Positions 7,985 through 17,136 are shown, numbered from the stretch's first letter. The stretch is DNA of 34,767 nucleotides from Coxiellaceae bacterium (GCA_030680235.1 JAUXWQ010000054.1:1-34767), one strand, 5' to 3'. Program-made: numbers and translations. Notes: generated by a model not told the origin, from the letters alone.

Positions 7985-9352
7985 ATGAGTAAAATTCATA
8001 TCATCGGTATTTGCGGTACATTTATGGGCGGCGTTGCACTCATTGCGCGTGAATTAGGTCATAGTGTAACTGGCTCAGATTTAAATATTTATCCACCAAT
8101 GTCTGATGCATTGATTAACGCAGGCGTTGAAATTCGTTTAGGCTTTGAACCTTCAACGATCGATAAAGATGTCGATTTGGTGATTATTGGTAATACGATT
8201 GCTAGGACAAATCCATCGGTTGATTATGTTTTAAATAACAATATAAATTACATATCCGGTGCGCAGTGGATGGGCGATCATGTTCTGCGTCATCAACATG
8301 TATTAGCGGTTTCTGGTACGCATGGAAAAACAACAACAACAGCATTGTTAACGTGGATCTTAGAAACAGCAACATTAAATCCTGGGTTCTTAATTGGTGG
8401 TGTGCCAAACAACTTTGAAGGCACCAGTCGTTTAGGTGCTGGGAAATATTTTGTCATTGAAGCGGATGAATACGACACCGTATTTTACGATAAGCGTTCG
8501 AAGTTTTTGCATTATCGTCCAAATACATTAATTGTGAATAACATTGAATATGATCATGCAGATATTTTTCCAGATTTAGAAGCGATTAAAAAACAGTTTC
8601 AAATTTTATTGCGAACAGTTCCTACGAATGGCTCAGTCATTTATCCTAAGTCAGATAAGAATATTCCTGATGTTATTTCTCGCGGTTGTTGGGCTAAACA
8701 AATTGTGACGGGTGATGATCATGGTTGGCACGCAACATTAATCAAACAAGATGGTAGTGAGTTTGAATGCCATTTTGGTACCGAAAAACGCGGTGAAATT
8801 CGATGGTCTTTGGTTGGCAATCATAATATTCAAAATGCATTAGCAGCAATTGCAGCGGCAGATGCCATTGGTATTTCAATGGAAGTAATTACAGAAGCAT
8901 TTGCAACATTTGGCAATGTCAAAAGACGTTTGGAAGTACGTGGTTGTGTGAATGATGTTACCGTCTATGATGACTTTGCACATCATCCAACCGCTATTGC
9001 AGCAACGATCGATGGTTTACGTAAGCATGTTGGAAATGCACGTATTATTGCCATTGCGCAGTTGGGGTCGAACTCAATGAAAATGGGTGTGCATGGAGAT
9101 GCCTTGGGCGCTTCATTGATTGCTGCTGATGAAATTCATATTCTGCAACCAGAGGATAAAAGCTGGGACCTTGAAGCTGTTTTAAAGCCTGTCAAAGACA
9201 AATCTTTTGTGCATGTTTCAGTGCCTGATATCGTCGCTTCTGTTTCTAAGCGGGCGCATCAAAAAGATCATGTGCTTGTCATGAGCAATAAAGGTTTTGA
9301 TGGGATACATGAAAAATTATTACAAGGTATCGCAGATACTGTTGTTGACTAA
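7985..9352 (+). CDS. mpl: UDP-N-acetylmuramate:L-Ala-gamma-D-Glu-meso-DAP ligase
   Basis: Mpl recycles murein tripeptide by ligating it to UDP-MurNAc in the cytosol, feeding peptidoglycan synthesis. The 455-residue protein has the Mur-ligase layout: an N-terminal UDP-binding Rossmann domain (IHIIGICGTFMGGVA; the GICGTFMGG form separates Mpl from MurC), an ATP-binding P-loop SGTHGKTTTT at 110-119, central FVIEADEYDTVF and NNIEYDHADIF, and a C-terminal domain with VYDDFAHHPTA. Length is normal for the family. Only a weak GAGAG ribosome-binding site is seen. A palindromic repeat ends about 15 bp upstream and terminator-like hairpins follow. Confidence 0.95.
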   Translation: MSKIHIIGICGTFMGGVALIARELGHSVTGSDLNIYPPMSDALINAGVEIRLGFEPSTIDKDVDLVIIGNTIARTNPSVDYVLNNNINYISGAQWMGDHVLRHQHVLAVSGTHGKTTTTALLTWILETATLNPGFLIGGVPNNFEGTSRLGAGKYFVIEADEYDTVFYDKRSKFLHYRPNTLIVNNIEYDHADIFPDLEAIKKQFQILLRTVPTNGSVIYPKSDKNIPDVISRGCWAKQIVTGDDHGWHATLIKQDGSEFECHFGTEKRGEIRWSLVGNHNIQNALAAIAAADAIGISMEVITEAFATFGNVKRRLEVRGCVNDVTVYDDFAHHPTAIAATIDGLRKHVGNARIIAIAQLGSNSMKMGVHGDALGASLIAADEIHILQPEDKSWDLEAVLKPVKDKSFVHVSVPDIVASVSKRAHQKDHVLVMSNKGFDGIHEKLLQGIADTVVD

Positions 9353-9355
9353 ATT

Positions 9356-9420
9356 CCCCCGACGTGCAGCGTCGGGGGGATTTATGCAACAACCCCGCCG
9401 CGATTTATCGCGTCTTTTTG
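9356..9420 (+). terminator. Two hairpins downstream of mpl, the second Rho-independent
   Basis: The first hairpin has a 9-bp stem CCCCCGACG/CGTCGGGGG (9356-9378) with no good T-run. The second is CGCGAT-TT-ATCGCG (9399-9412) followed directly by TCTTTTT. It fits an intrinsic terminator for mpl. The convergent membrane-protein gene ends at 9429. Confidence 0.65.
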
Positions 9421-9428
9421 CAGAGAAT

Positions 9429-10091
9429 TTAAATAGTCGCATTTGGTAATAAGGAGTTGCTCGCTTCATTTTCATTAGCGATAGGGTGTTGTTTCAAAGC
9501 GGATTGTTTACGTAGGGCTGTATAGCAGACCCTTGTGTCTGCAGCGCCACAAACAAGACCAAAAATTAATGCAGCTAAATTAATAAGGAAAAAAGTCATT
9601 TTTGGTAGCGCATTGTGTGTTGCGAGCTTGACAACAAAGGTAGGGCCTGACGCAATATCCGCAGCACGTGCAATCATATTGCCGATGAGTGCAATTTTTT
9701 GTATTGCAGCTACTGTTATTACAGCAGGTGGATTTGCCTCTACTGGATGGGTATTTAGCAGGGTATGTTCGTTTGGAATGTTAATGCTAGCGGTAGCAGG
9801 ATTGTTGTCTGATGCTTCATGCGCACTACTGTTCAGTTGTTTATGGCAATAAGCAGAACCTATTGAAGAGACAATAGCGAGTGCAGCACCAAAAACGATA
9901 CCATAATAGGAAAGGCCAAAAACATCTTCATCATTCCCAACCACCAAATCAAGAAAGTTGGCGAACCAGTATGCATCGCTTACAATCCCTGTCAGCTCAC
10001 CAAGAACAGCAAGCTTCACAAGCACATCGGATTTTTTTTCTTGTACTGCTGGGGCTGCTTCTAAAGGTATATTATTGTTTGTTGTTATCAT
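9429..10091 (-). CDS. Hypothetical multi-pass membrane protein
   Basis: I recognise no family. The 220-residue protein has hydrophobic segments near residues 30-50, 65-90 (YYGIVFGAALAIVSSIGSAY), 135-155 and 175-200 (MTFFLINLAALIFGLVCGAA). A polar loop rich in Asn/Ala separates two halves that look alike, each with one weaker and one stronger hydrophobic segment. Both ends are polar and Asn/Glu-rich. The ATG at 10089-10091 was chosen because GAGAAG precedes it at good spacing; an upstream in-frame ATG at 10133 lacks one. It stands alone, convergent with mpl and divergent from prpB. It resembles the small membrane proteins of unknown role common in intracellular bacteria. Confidence 0.6.
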   Translation of the reverse strand: MITTNNNIPLEAAPAVQEKKSDVLVKLAVLGELTGIVSDAYWFANFLDLVVGNDEDVFGLSYYGIVFGAALAIVSSIGSAYCHKQLNSSAHEASDNNPATASINIPNEHTLLNTHPVEANPPAVITVAAIQKIALIGNMIARAADIASGPTFVVKLATHNALPKMTFFLINLAALIFGLVCGAADTRVCYTALRKQSALKQHPIANENEASNSLLPNATI

Positions 10092-10206
10092 AGTCTTCTC
10101 GTATTTGAGCTTGTTATCTTTTTGATAGTACAATCGTAGGGGAGGATTCTTAGCGTATCCTTAATGCTGAAGATAAGCGCAAAAAATGTGAAGAAATGGA
10201 AAGACC

Positions 10207-11052
10207 ATGCAAACCTCATTTCAAGCTGTTTTGACAAAAGAAAAGCCACTGCAAATTGTGGGTGCTATTAATGCCTATAGCGCACTTCTTGCTGAAAAAA
10301 GCGGTTTTCAAGCACTTTATTTGTCGGGTGCAGGCTGTGCAAATGCTTCTTATGGACTGCCAGATTTAGGCATGACGAGCTTGGATAATGTGTGTGAAGA
10401 TGTGCGTCGCATAACCAGTGTGACAAATATACCCCTGTTGGTTGATATGGATACGGGTTGGGGTAATGAATTAAATGTCTCACGTTCCGTGCTACAGTTA
10501 ATTAAAGCGGGTGCGAAAGCAGCGCATATTGAAGATCAAGTGTTTGCAAAGCGCTGTGGTCATCGTGATGGGAAAAAAATCGTTGAAACCGCAGAGATGG
10601 TTGGACGAATAAAAGCGGCTATTGATGGAAAAGGCAATGCAGACTTTTATTTAATCGCACGTACAGATGCGATGCAGAGTGAAGGTTTGACCGGTGCAAT
10701 TCGTCGCGCACAAAAATATGTTGAAGCAGGTGCTGATGCGATTTTTGCAGAAGCTTTTTATACCTTAGAAGATTATAAAATTTTATCACAAGAAATTAAT
10801 GTGCCTATTTTGGCTAACATCACTGAATTTGGAAAAACCCCTTTATTTACCGTTGAAGCATTAAAAAACGCCGGTGTACAAATGATTTTGTATCCGCTAA
10901 GTGCTTTTCGTGCGATGAATCAAGCTGCATTGATGGTATACCAGACAATTCGTGACAAAGGGACGCAAGCATCTGTTGTTGATCAAATGCAGGATCGTAA
11001 AGCACTTTATGAGTTTTTGAATTATGAGTATTTCGAAAAGTTAGTGAAATAA
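10207..11052 (+). CDS. prpB: 2-methylisocitrate lyase
   Basis: PrpB cleaves 2-methylisocitrate to pyruvate and succinate in the methylcitrate cycle for propionyl-CoA. The 281-residue protein belongs to the isocitrate lyase/PEP mutase TIM-barrel superfamily. The catalytic Cys117 lies in KRCGH (115-119), Mg-binding Asp80 and Asp82 are in LLVDMDTGWG, and ILANITEFGKTPLFT and LYPLSAFRAMN match PrpB closely. GGAAAG precedes the ATG. The usual partners prpC and prpD are not adjacent. The next gene, 36 bp downstream, encodes a 2-oxoacid dehydrogenase E2, so the pair may couple pyruvate release to acyl-CoA metabolism, which is inference. Confidence 0.93.
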   Translation: MQTSFQAVLTKEKPLQIVGAINAYSALLAEKSGFQALYLSGAGCANASYGLPDLGMTSLDNVCEDVRRITSVTNIPLLVDMDTGWGNELNVSRSVLQLIKAGAKAAHIEDQVFAKRCGHRDGKKIVETAEMVGRIKAAIDGKGNADFYLIARTDAMQSEGLTGAIRRAQKYVEAGADAIFAEAFYTLEDYKILSQEINVPILANITEFGKTPLFTVEALKNAGVQMILYPLSAFRAMNQAALMVYQTIRDKGTQASVVDQMQDRKALYEFLNYEYFEKLVK

Positions 11053-11088
11053 AGAAGTAACGTAACTATTCAACACTATGGACATAGC

Positions 11089-12192
11089 ATGAAGATATTT
11101 AAGCTTCCTGATTTAGGTGAAGGACTGCCCGATGCAATTATTCGAGAATGGCACGTAAAAGAAGGTGAAGCGGTTAAAAAAGATCAGCCTATCGTAGCAA
11201 TGGAAACGGCGAAAGCCTTGGTAGATGTGGTAGCACCCTTTGATGCAGTGATTGAAAAATTATTTGGTCATGCAGATGATACGATTGAAACAGGAAAGCC
11301 TTTAATTGGTTTTGAAGGGATATCTGAGAGTGACGAGAAAAAAGATACGGGCACGGTTGTTGGTAAAATTGAACAATCAGACAGGACCTTATCTGAGTCA
11401 CATTTTTCTGCAGTGACGGTTTCATCGACTATCAAAGCAACACCGGTTGTCCGTGCCCTTGCTAAAAAACTGGGCGTTGACTTAACCAGCATTTCATTTA
11501 GCGGCGATCGCATTACAGCTGATGATGTGCAAAAAGCGGCAGAAAAAATCGCATTGCCAGAAGGTTTTGAAAAATTATCTGGTGTTAAATACGCAATGGC
11601 TTTGGCGATGCAGCAATCGCATCGTGACATTGTGCCAGTCACGATTATTGATGAGGTTGATATTCATGCATGGCAGGGAAAACAAGATATTACTGTTCGA
11701 ATTATTCGCGCAATCATTGCTGCTTGCCAAATTGAGCCTGCATTAAATGCGCATTTTAATGGCGCTACAATGAGCGTGAAAAAATTTCCTGAAATTAATC
11801 TAGGGTTGGCGGTAGATATGCCGCATGGTTTATTTGTACCCGTCATTAAAAATGCTGTTAACTTATCCGATGTATTATTGCGAGAAACGATTCAGCGTTT
11901 TAAAATACAAGCAGAGACAAAATCGCTTCCACAAAGTGATTTGCATGGGGCGACGATTGTGTTATCAAATTTTGGTGCCATAGCGGGGCGTTATGCAAAC
12001 CCCATTATTTTACCGCCAACAGTGGCTATTGTTGGCATAGGGCGCCTAGCGAATCAGGTGGTTCTGGATGAAAAGGGTGGCCCTGTTTTGCATCGCACCA
12101 TGCCAATTTCACTCACAGTTGATCATCGTGCTATTACGGGGGGTGAAGCGGCGCGCTTTTTAAAAGAGATGATGAAAATGCTAGCAGTATGA
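11089..12192 (+). CDS. Dihydrolipoamide acyltransferase (E2) of a 2-oxoacid dehydrogenase complex
   Basis: E2 proteins carry acyl groups on lipoyl-lysine and transfer them to CoA. The 367-residue protein has one N-terminal lipoyl domain (Lys42 in METAKALVDV), a Ser/Thr-rich linker, a peripheral E1/E3-binding domain (about 113-150, TPVVRALAKKLGVDL) and a shortened catalytic domain. The catalytic motif is DHRAITGGEAARF: His346 is kept, but the Asp normally found four residues later (DHRxxDG) is Thr350. This may mark a divergent subfamily or reduced transferase activity. E1 and E3 genes are not in the window, so the substrate (pyruvate, branched-chain or other) cannot be assigned. It follows prpB by 36 bp and is probably cotranscribed. 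Confidence 0.85.
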   Translation: MKIFKLPDLGEGLPDAIIREWHVKEGEAVKKDQPIVAMETAKALVDVVAPFDAVIEKLFGHADDTIETGKPLIGFEGISESDEKKDTGTVVGKIEQSDRTLSESHFSAVTVSSTIKATPVVRALAKKLGVDLTSISFSGDRITADDVQKAAEKIALPEGFEKLSGVKYAMALAMQQSHRDIVPVTIIDEVDIHAWQGKQDITVRIIRAIIAACQIEPALNAHFNGATMSVKKFPEINLGLAVDMPHGLFVPVIKNAVNLSDVLLRETIQRFKIQAETKSLPQSDLHGATIVLSNFGAIAGRYANPIILPPTVAIVGIGRLANQVVLDEKGGPVLHRTMPISLTVDHRAITGGEAARFLKEMMKMLAV

Positions 12193-12243
12193 GTATGCTA
12201 TAGTAAAAAAACAGAAAGAAAATGCCGTAATGTGAGGTTTTTT

Positions 12244-12681
12244 ATGTCAAGAGAAAGCACCAGTAATTTTAGTGTTGAGCTAACGGAGGAGCAGGTGAAA
12301 GTCATCGGTACAATCGTTGATGGCTTGGTTTCCGCTATTCAGCGGTTTTCTGAAGGCAAAATTGACCATGATGCTTTTATAGCAGAGGCGAAACAACTGA
12401 AGGGCGAGCTTGTTTTATCATGTGCTCTTAAACAAAAAAAGGTTGATTTAGATACTTGTTGCAGCCGCTTTGGATTTTCAAAGGAAAAAAGCCGTTCTTT
12501 TGAGTTGATGCCTGTAGAAGGGGGTCTTATAAAGTTTTTTGTGGATGCTTTTTGGAGCAACAATGTGCTTCCTATTTTGGTAGAAGAACATCCCGATTTG
12601 GTTAGCAATAATTCGGTTCTTGTGGAAGCGTTGTATGAGTTAGGTGAGGGGGTTGTATCCCCTTCGCGGCTTAAGCCTTAG
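12244..12681 (+). CDS. Hypothetical protein, 145 residues
   Basis: I do not recognise this protein. It is a small soluble, mostly helical protein with an acidic N-terminal half (TEEQVKVIGTIVDGL, then a Lys/Glu-rich helix) and no signal or membrane segment. The ATG at 12244 is chosen because GAGG lies 6 bp before it; an in-frame GTG at 12232 would add four residues and put that site inside the gene. It begins 51 bp after the E2 gene and a hairpin follows at 12720. It may be the last gene of the prpB operon or a single gene. Confidence 0.65.
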   Translation: MSRESTSNFSVELTEEQVKVIGTIVDGLVSAIQRFSEGKIDHDAFIAEAKQLKGELVLSCALKQKKVDLDTCCSRFGFSKEKSRSFELMPVEGGLIKFFVDAFWSNNVLPILVEEHPDLVSNNSVLVEALYELGEGVVSPSRLKP

Positions 12682-12719
12682 AGCGGCCAAGATCTTTGGA
12701 TTCGACTTCTTTGACAGCC

Positions 12720-12738
12720 CCCACTTTCTAAAAGTGGG
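12720..12738 (+). terminator. Hairpin downstream of the small hypothetical gene
   Basis: CCCACTTT and AAAGTGGG pair with a 3-base CTA loop. No T-run follows, so it is a stable hairpin at the end of the operon but not a canonical intrinsic terminator. Confidence 0.45.
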
Positions 12739-12868
12739 CGGTCAGAAGCAGCGGCCCGCTATGAAAAACTGGTAGAAGAGTCGTTAGTTGCTATAACGCG
12801 TACAAATTAACGTTGGCGTTTAAAAGCCAGTCTCCACCGCCATTGAGACTTAAGAAATTTGATAAATC

Positions 12869-12980
12869 ACTCGCTACACTCGTGGCTCGCATCATGCGCA
12901 ATGTATGATGCGAGCTGCGAGTGTAACAAGCGGATTTTTCGAATCTAGAGTGGCATTCCCCCGGGTTTTTGAGAAGTTAC
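12869..12980. repeat. Palindromic repeat, family C, full copy
   Basis: An imperfect palindrome: CACTCGCTACACTCG and GGCTCGCATCATGCG on the left (12869-12898) pair with GATGCGAGCTGCGAG and GTGTAACAAGCGG on the right (12908-12933). It is followed by about 45 bp (CGAATCTAG, GTGGCATTCCCC, GGGTTTTTGAGAAGTTAC) that recur with the right arm at 24651-24722. It lies in the 632-bp gene-free stretch before the large ADP-ribosyltransferase gene. Confidence 0.7.
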
Positions 12981-13058
12981 GTCACTATATTCTAGGTTAT
13001 TGAAATTGTGCAATTTTAAGCGCGTTTACTCTGACGGTATGGCTTATATTCCCGGTAT

Positions 13059-13191
13059 TTGCATTTTCAACCTTGATAGACTAAAATTTGACCAATTTTT
13101 GATTCATTTCAAAGTGATTGCATGGTAAGCGCTTTTTTCAGTCGTACTCCTGCTGATAAGGTTTAGCAAAAGTATCAGCACTTATTTTTTT
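13059..13191 (+). ncRNA. Putative small RNA with its own promoter and terminator
   Basis: A TTGCAT -35 (13059-13064), exactly 17 bp, and a TAAAAT -10 (13082-13087) predict a start near 13094. About 60 bases later, TGCTGATA (13151-13158) pairs with TATCAGCA (13173-13180), followed by ATTTTTTT (13184-13191), an intrinsic-terminator layout. No ORF of note lies between, so a transcript of about 100 nt is plausible. The effector-like gene begins 135 bp downstream. I recognise no known RNA family, and the call rests only on the spacing of the signals. Confidence 0.3.
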
Positions 13192-13281
13192 ACGGCATAT
13201 TTTAATGTGTCTGCTCGTACTGTTAAAAAATTCCAATGATGAAATGGTGTTGAAAAATTAATGGATAGTTAGCCCGGAGGG

Positions 13282-13297
13282 CATTTTATATAAAATG
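13282..13297. promoter_or_regulatory. Perfect 16-bp palindrome upstream of the large ART gene
   Basis: CATTTTATATAAAATG is its own reverse complement and contains a TATAAAAT that could be a -10 box. It is preceded by a small GC hairpin (GCCCGGAGGGC) and lies 29 bp before the chosen ATG. It is a candidate operator/promoter for the large gene, without direct proof. Confidence 0.4.
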
Positions 13298-13325
13298 TAT
13301 TTGATGTTTATCAATGAGGCGAATC

Positions 13326-16300
13326 ATGTCTAGACAAACCACTTCAGCAACAAGCCATCCAGAAAGAGAGTTATCACGGTCCGATATTCCTGCATTAAAT
13401 CACGATAAAGAAGCCGCTGAATTGAAAGGCAGTTTATTCATGCTAAGAGAAGGGGTGGTTCATGTCATTCCTTTGTATAGAGGAGATGGGAGAGTACCTG
13501 AATCAATTTTTCCTGTCGGTTTTGATTCGCGCGGAAATAATCCTGATTTATTAGCGCATGCTCACCCTGGTGCTCGTGAAAGTGGCTATATCTCCACATC
13601 GAGATCTAAAACTATTTCATTTGGATATGCGCGAAATAATAGTCATGGAACGCATTCTTATATTTATGTACTTAATCAACAAAAAACAGGGATCGATGTT
13701 TGCAAGGAATTAAAAGCCGAAGTGAAATCAGGACGCGTCGATTCTAAAGTATGCGATTTAATTCGCACAGAAAAAGAAATTGCAATTCCTAAAAAAATTG
13801 CTGCAGAAGATGTGAAAGGTGTTTGGGTTTTAGAAAAATCCCCTGATGGCCAATGGCAAAAGGAAAGTTTTGTTGCAAACCCAAATTATAAAGCACCATT
13901 ACAAAAGGCCGTCAATGCATTACGCACGGTCAGTCGCGGTGTTACAGCAGTAGGTATTGCAATAGACAGCATTAATCTTTGCTACGCGTTTCAAGAATGC
14001 CATGAATCGGGTGATTATCGCCGTGTATTTTCAGAAGGTGCTAGTGTCATTGGCGGATGGACGAGCGCTATCACTTTAGGCGGTGCAGCTGCACAAGCGG
14101 GTGCTTTTTTATTTGCACCATTTGGCCCCATTGCTTCTTTAGCGGGCGGCGCTATTTTTGGTGTTGTTGGATCTGCATTGGGCTACTATTTTGGATCCGA
14201 ATTGGTTTCCCAGATCTGTCAATTTTATGAAAATTTACAGCAGAGAAATTTAATGACTGCTTTAAAACAAGCAGATTATGCTACTCATTTATATACTAAA
14301 ATGACTGTCCCACTGCCTAGTATCGTACCAACTATATATTCTTATGAGGCTGAAGAAACAGTTTGCGTAAAAATTGATGCTTATTTTGATGACATTATCA
14401 GAAATTATTCAGATTCAACGAAGCAGCTATTGTGTGATATGTATTACAACAATAAAAATGTTAAATCACTTGTGAATACCATAGAGAATGGATCGGCAGC
14501 AAACTGGCGTATTCGCTACAAAAATAAAAACAGACTTGTTTTTGAAATGACAATCGATCAAAAATTACGCCTTTGTCCAATTCAATTTCGATTGCGCAAA
14601 ATACATGAAATAGCGGTGCATATAGGACAAGCGCATCAAATAATTGAACAGGTAGGCCTTGATACATTTATTTCTGGTCTTAGTACATTTCAAAAATTTA
14701 CTGAGCGATCTGTAGCATTCCCAGAAAAAATATTGTTCGATTCATTACCAAAAAATATTACTGATCGCGATATATTAAAAATACCGCAATCATTAACTCG
14801 CAGAATAATGGCAAATGAAGTTGCTTTTAGAAAAGCAATGAGTATTAGTGACTACTTACACCTGAAACATCGGGCTAGTGATGACAAGCTTACTCAATCA
14901 GATCATGAATTATTTCTAAATAACCAAAACATTACTCAATTTTTGGATAATGAAATACAGCGATTTTATAGTAGCAACGAGATTGAAACTCTAAGAAGAA
15001 ATCACACAGCACAAAGTAAAGCAGTAGTATTAACTGATAAAGAGATAAAAATTAAAACAAAAACAATCGATGCCTGTAAAGATGTAATAAAAAAATTTAC
15101 AGACGCAGAAATAGCAAAGTTCCCACGTTTTAAAGATAGAGTACCAGAGATTCCCTGTTGTCAATGCGCGTTGGTTGAGCCAAAATCATTAATAAATAAA
15201 TTACAATCAGGCGATACGAGAGACTATGTTTATGTTATAACGGATGATGGAAGAGTAAAAATTTCAGATAACACAAATATGAAGATTTTTCATCGGGATT
15301 TAGTAGGAAAAAATTTTACTGTGCTGGCAGCAGGTGAAATAAAAACAAAAGATGGTGTTTGTGTTATCAATAATCAATCAGGTTCTTATGCGCCATCGGG
15401 CCCGCATTTAAAAGATTATGTATTAAGTAAATTTCTGCCTTATTTTGGAAGTAGTGCTGATAAAGTGCAATTTGATTATTTTCAAGGATACGATGAAAAA
15501 GAAGTAGCAATAATAGCACCGAAAATAAAGAAAAAAGAATCAGAAGCTGCTAAAGCCGCATTAGCAGAGCGTCGTGAATTAGAGCGTAAAATAGAAGCTA
15601 AAAAAGCAGAGCTTGCTAAAGCTCAACTTGAAGCGACTGCTGCCATCGCTGCCTCCAAAGCTGCCACTGCTGTCGCCAAAGAAAAAAATGAAAAATTAAT
15701 TAAATCACAGGCCGCAGCGCAGCATGCATATTCAGATTTTGAAGAGAAAATGCGACTTCTAACAAAAGCACATCAAATTGCTAATGAAGCAAGAAAAAAA
15801 GCTGATAGTGCTTTGAAAGCAGGTGGCCTTTTAACCGCAAATGGTTTATTAAAATCAACGCTGGTGCCAACGCAATTAACAAATGCTTCTTCATTTTCTG
15901 AAGCGTTTACGGCCATAAAAAATGTGATGAAAAATCCTGAATTGAAAAAAAATGAAAATTGGCCTAAATATTCGAAAGAACTTCAGGCATTTGACGCGTA
16001 TATATTCAGTAAAGTTGGTCGGCGTTTACCTTGTCTGCGTTTCATTATTGAAGCGCATCCCAGTGTTTCAACTGCAGATGAATTCTATGGATTAGCGAAA
16101 CAATATCTAAAGGGTGATGCGACAGAAAAGCATTTTTCATTAGATTGTTTGTACATGGCATCTGAACTGAACCCTAATCATCATAATGCGCTTTGCTTAA
16201 TCGGCGCTCTTCTTTTTAGTAATTTTTTTGGAACACAAAATACTCAATACGCTGATGCTATTGAGTATTTAAAACGCGCACGAGAAAAAGGAAATGCCAC

Positions 16301-16976
16301 TGCCGCTGAGATCTTAAAGGCTATACCATCGGGATCCACAACGCCTGATAATGATGGTGAAGGTCAGAGAGCGGCTGTGGCACAAGGCGCTGCATACGCT
16401 AGAATTGCAAATAGCATTAGAAATGCTATCAATAATGGCCAATTTGACTTGCGTGGTGACAGTTATTCTCATGGTGCACGTGGTTCGTCGAATCAAGGTA
16501 ATGACGATCATGACCATCTCGGTGAACGCGCTGGAAATTGGGGTGCGCGTGGTGGTTCGGATATGTGGGGTGGTGGATCAGGTGAATCACGCGGTAAAAA
16601 TTCTGCTGGGCATAATTCGAATGGAAGAGGCAGCATAGGCAATGGCAGCAATCAAAATGGAAATAGTTTTTTTACGAGATCAGATAGCGCTGGAGATCAT
16701 TATACGCGTTATGAGCATTGTGGTGGTGGTGAATATACATTGAGTGGCACAGGAAATGATGCCAATCGCGTGTATTCAAATTCTGAAGGTGCGATTGAAA
16801 AATGTCATTTATCATGGCATGGCGATGATCGGTTAGGTTATACGTGTGTTGATCAGAGCGGTGATCAAAGAAATGTTACGGTGAACGAGCGCGAGTACAG
16901 AGAAAGTTCTGTTGGTCACAGTGGTTGGGACAGTGATAAGGGTTGCTTTAGTACTCCGGACCCATGGGGAAAATAA
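13326..16976 (+). CDS. Large effector-like protein with a cholera-toxin-type ADP-ribosyltransferase domain
   Basis: The N-terminal ~180 residues resemble the catalytic A subunits of cholera, heat-labile and pertussis toxins. Arg52 is in LYRGDGR, the Ser-Thr-Ser motif is at 90-92 in GYISTSRS, and the bi-glutamate ExE is Glu149/Glu151 in TEKEIAIP. RGNNPDLLAHA and SYIYVLN also fit that fold. A Gly/Ala-rich hydrophobic stretch (about 200-300) could insert into membranes. Further on are a long undefined middle region, an Ala/Lys/Glu coiled coil (about 730-835), a TPR-like pair of helices (about 960-1005), and a Gly/Asn/Ser-rich tail from about 1035. There is no Sec signal, so export by a type IV system as a host-directed effector is inferred. 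The ATG at 13326 has GAGG 6 bp upstream; an ATG at 13314 would overlap that site. It is flanked by gene-poor DNA. Confidence 0.8.
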   Translation: MSRQTTSATSHPERELSRSDIPALNHDKEAAELKGSLFMLREGVVHVIPLYRGDGRVPESIFPVGFDSRGNNPDLLAHAHPGARESGYISTSRSKTISFGYARNNSHGTHSYIYVLNQQKTGIDVCKELKAEVKSGRVDSKVCDLIRTEKEIAIPKKIAAEDVKGVWVLEKSPDGQWQKESFVANPNYKAPLQKAVNALRTVSRGVTAVGIAIDSINLCYAFQECHESGDYRRVFSEGASVIGGWTSAITLGGAAAQAGAFLFAPFGPIASLAGGAIFGVVGSALGYYFGSELVSQICQFYENLQQRNLMTALKQADYATHLYTKMTVPLPSIVPTIYSYEAEETVCVKIDAYFDDIIRNYSDSTKQLLCDMYYNNKNVKSLVNTIENGSAANWRIRYKNKNRLVFEMTIDQKLRLCPIQFRLRKIHEIAVHIGQAHQIIEQVGLDTFISGLSTFQKFTERSVAFPEKILFDSLPKNITDRDILKIPQSLTRRIMANEVAFRKAMSISDYLHLKHRASDDKLTQSDHELFLNNQNITQFLDNEIQRFYSSNEIETLRRNHTAQSKAVVLTDKEIKIKTKTIDACKDVIKKFTDAEIAKFPRFKDRVPEIPCCQCALVEPKSLINKLQSGDTRDYVYVITDDGRVKISDNTNMKIFHRDLVGKNFTVLAAGEIKTKDGVCVINNQSGSYAPSGPHLKDYVLSKFLPYFGSSADKVQFDYFQGYDEKEVAIIAPKIKKKESEAAKAALAERRELERKIEAKKAELAKAQLEATAAIAASKAATAVAKEKNEKLIKSQAAAQHAYSDFEEKMRLLTKAHQIANEARKKADSALKAGGLLTANGLLKSTLVPTQLTNASSFSEAFTAIKNVMKNPELKKNENWPKYSKELQAFDAYIFSKVGRRLPCLRFIIEAHPSVSTADEFYGLAKQYLKGDATEKHFSLDCLYMASELNPNHHNALCLIGALLFSNFFGTQNTQYADAIEYLKRAREKGNATAAEILKAIPSGSTTPDNDGEGQRAAVAQGAAYARIANSIRNAINNGQFDLRGDSYSHGARGSSNQGNDDHDHLGERAGNWGARGGSDMWGGGSGESRGKNSAGHNSNGRGSIGNGSNQNGNSFFTRSDSAGDHYTRYEHCGGGEYTLSGTGNDANRVYSNSEGAIEKCHLSWHGDDRLGYTCVDQSGDQRNVTVNEREYRESSVGHSGWDSDKGCFSTPDPWGK

Positions 16977-17136
16977 AGGTGGATCAAAAATATGTAGCTG
17001 TAAGCCGTAATTTCCCCTATTTTTTTAGATGGTCGTTGTTAGCGTGAGCATTTATCAGGATAGCTCAAAATTTGCATTTATCTGTAAAACTTGAGTTTGC
17101 ATTAGTTCCGATCTAATCTGACGCTTCCCCCTCCCG

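Noticed and set aside
7783..7986. A 68-residue N-terminal extension of the phosphofructokinase
   Set aside because: It is translation of the palindromic intergenic region; family homology begins at MTGKNILYAQSGG, with a ribosome-binding site there.
9535..10093. Plus-strand ORFs opposite the membrane protein
   Set aside because: They lie on the complement of a gene with a ribosome-binding site and membrane segments, and show no recognisable protein features.
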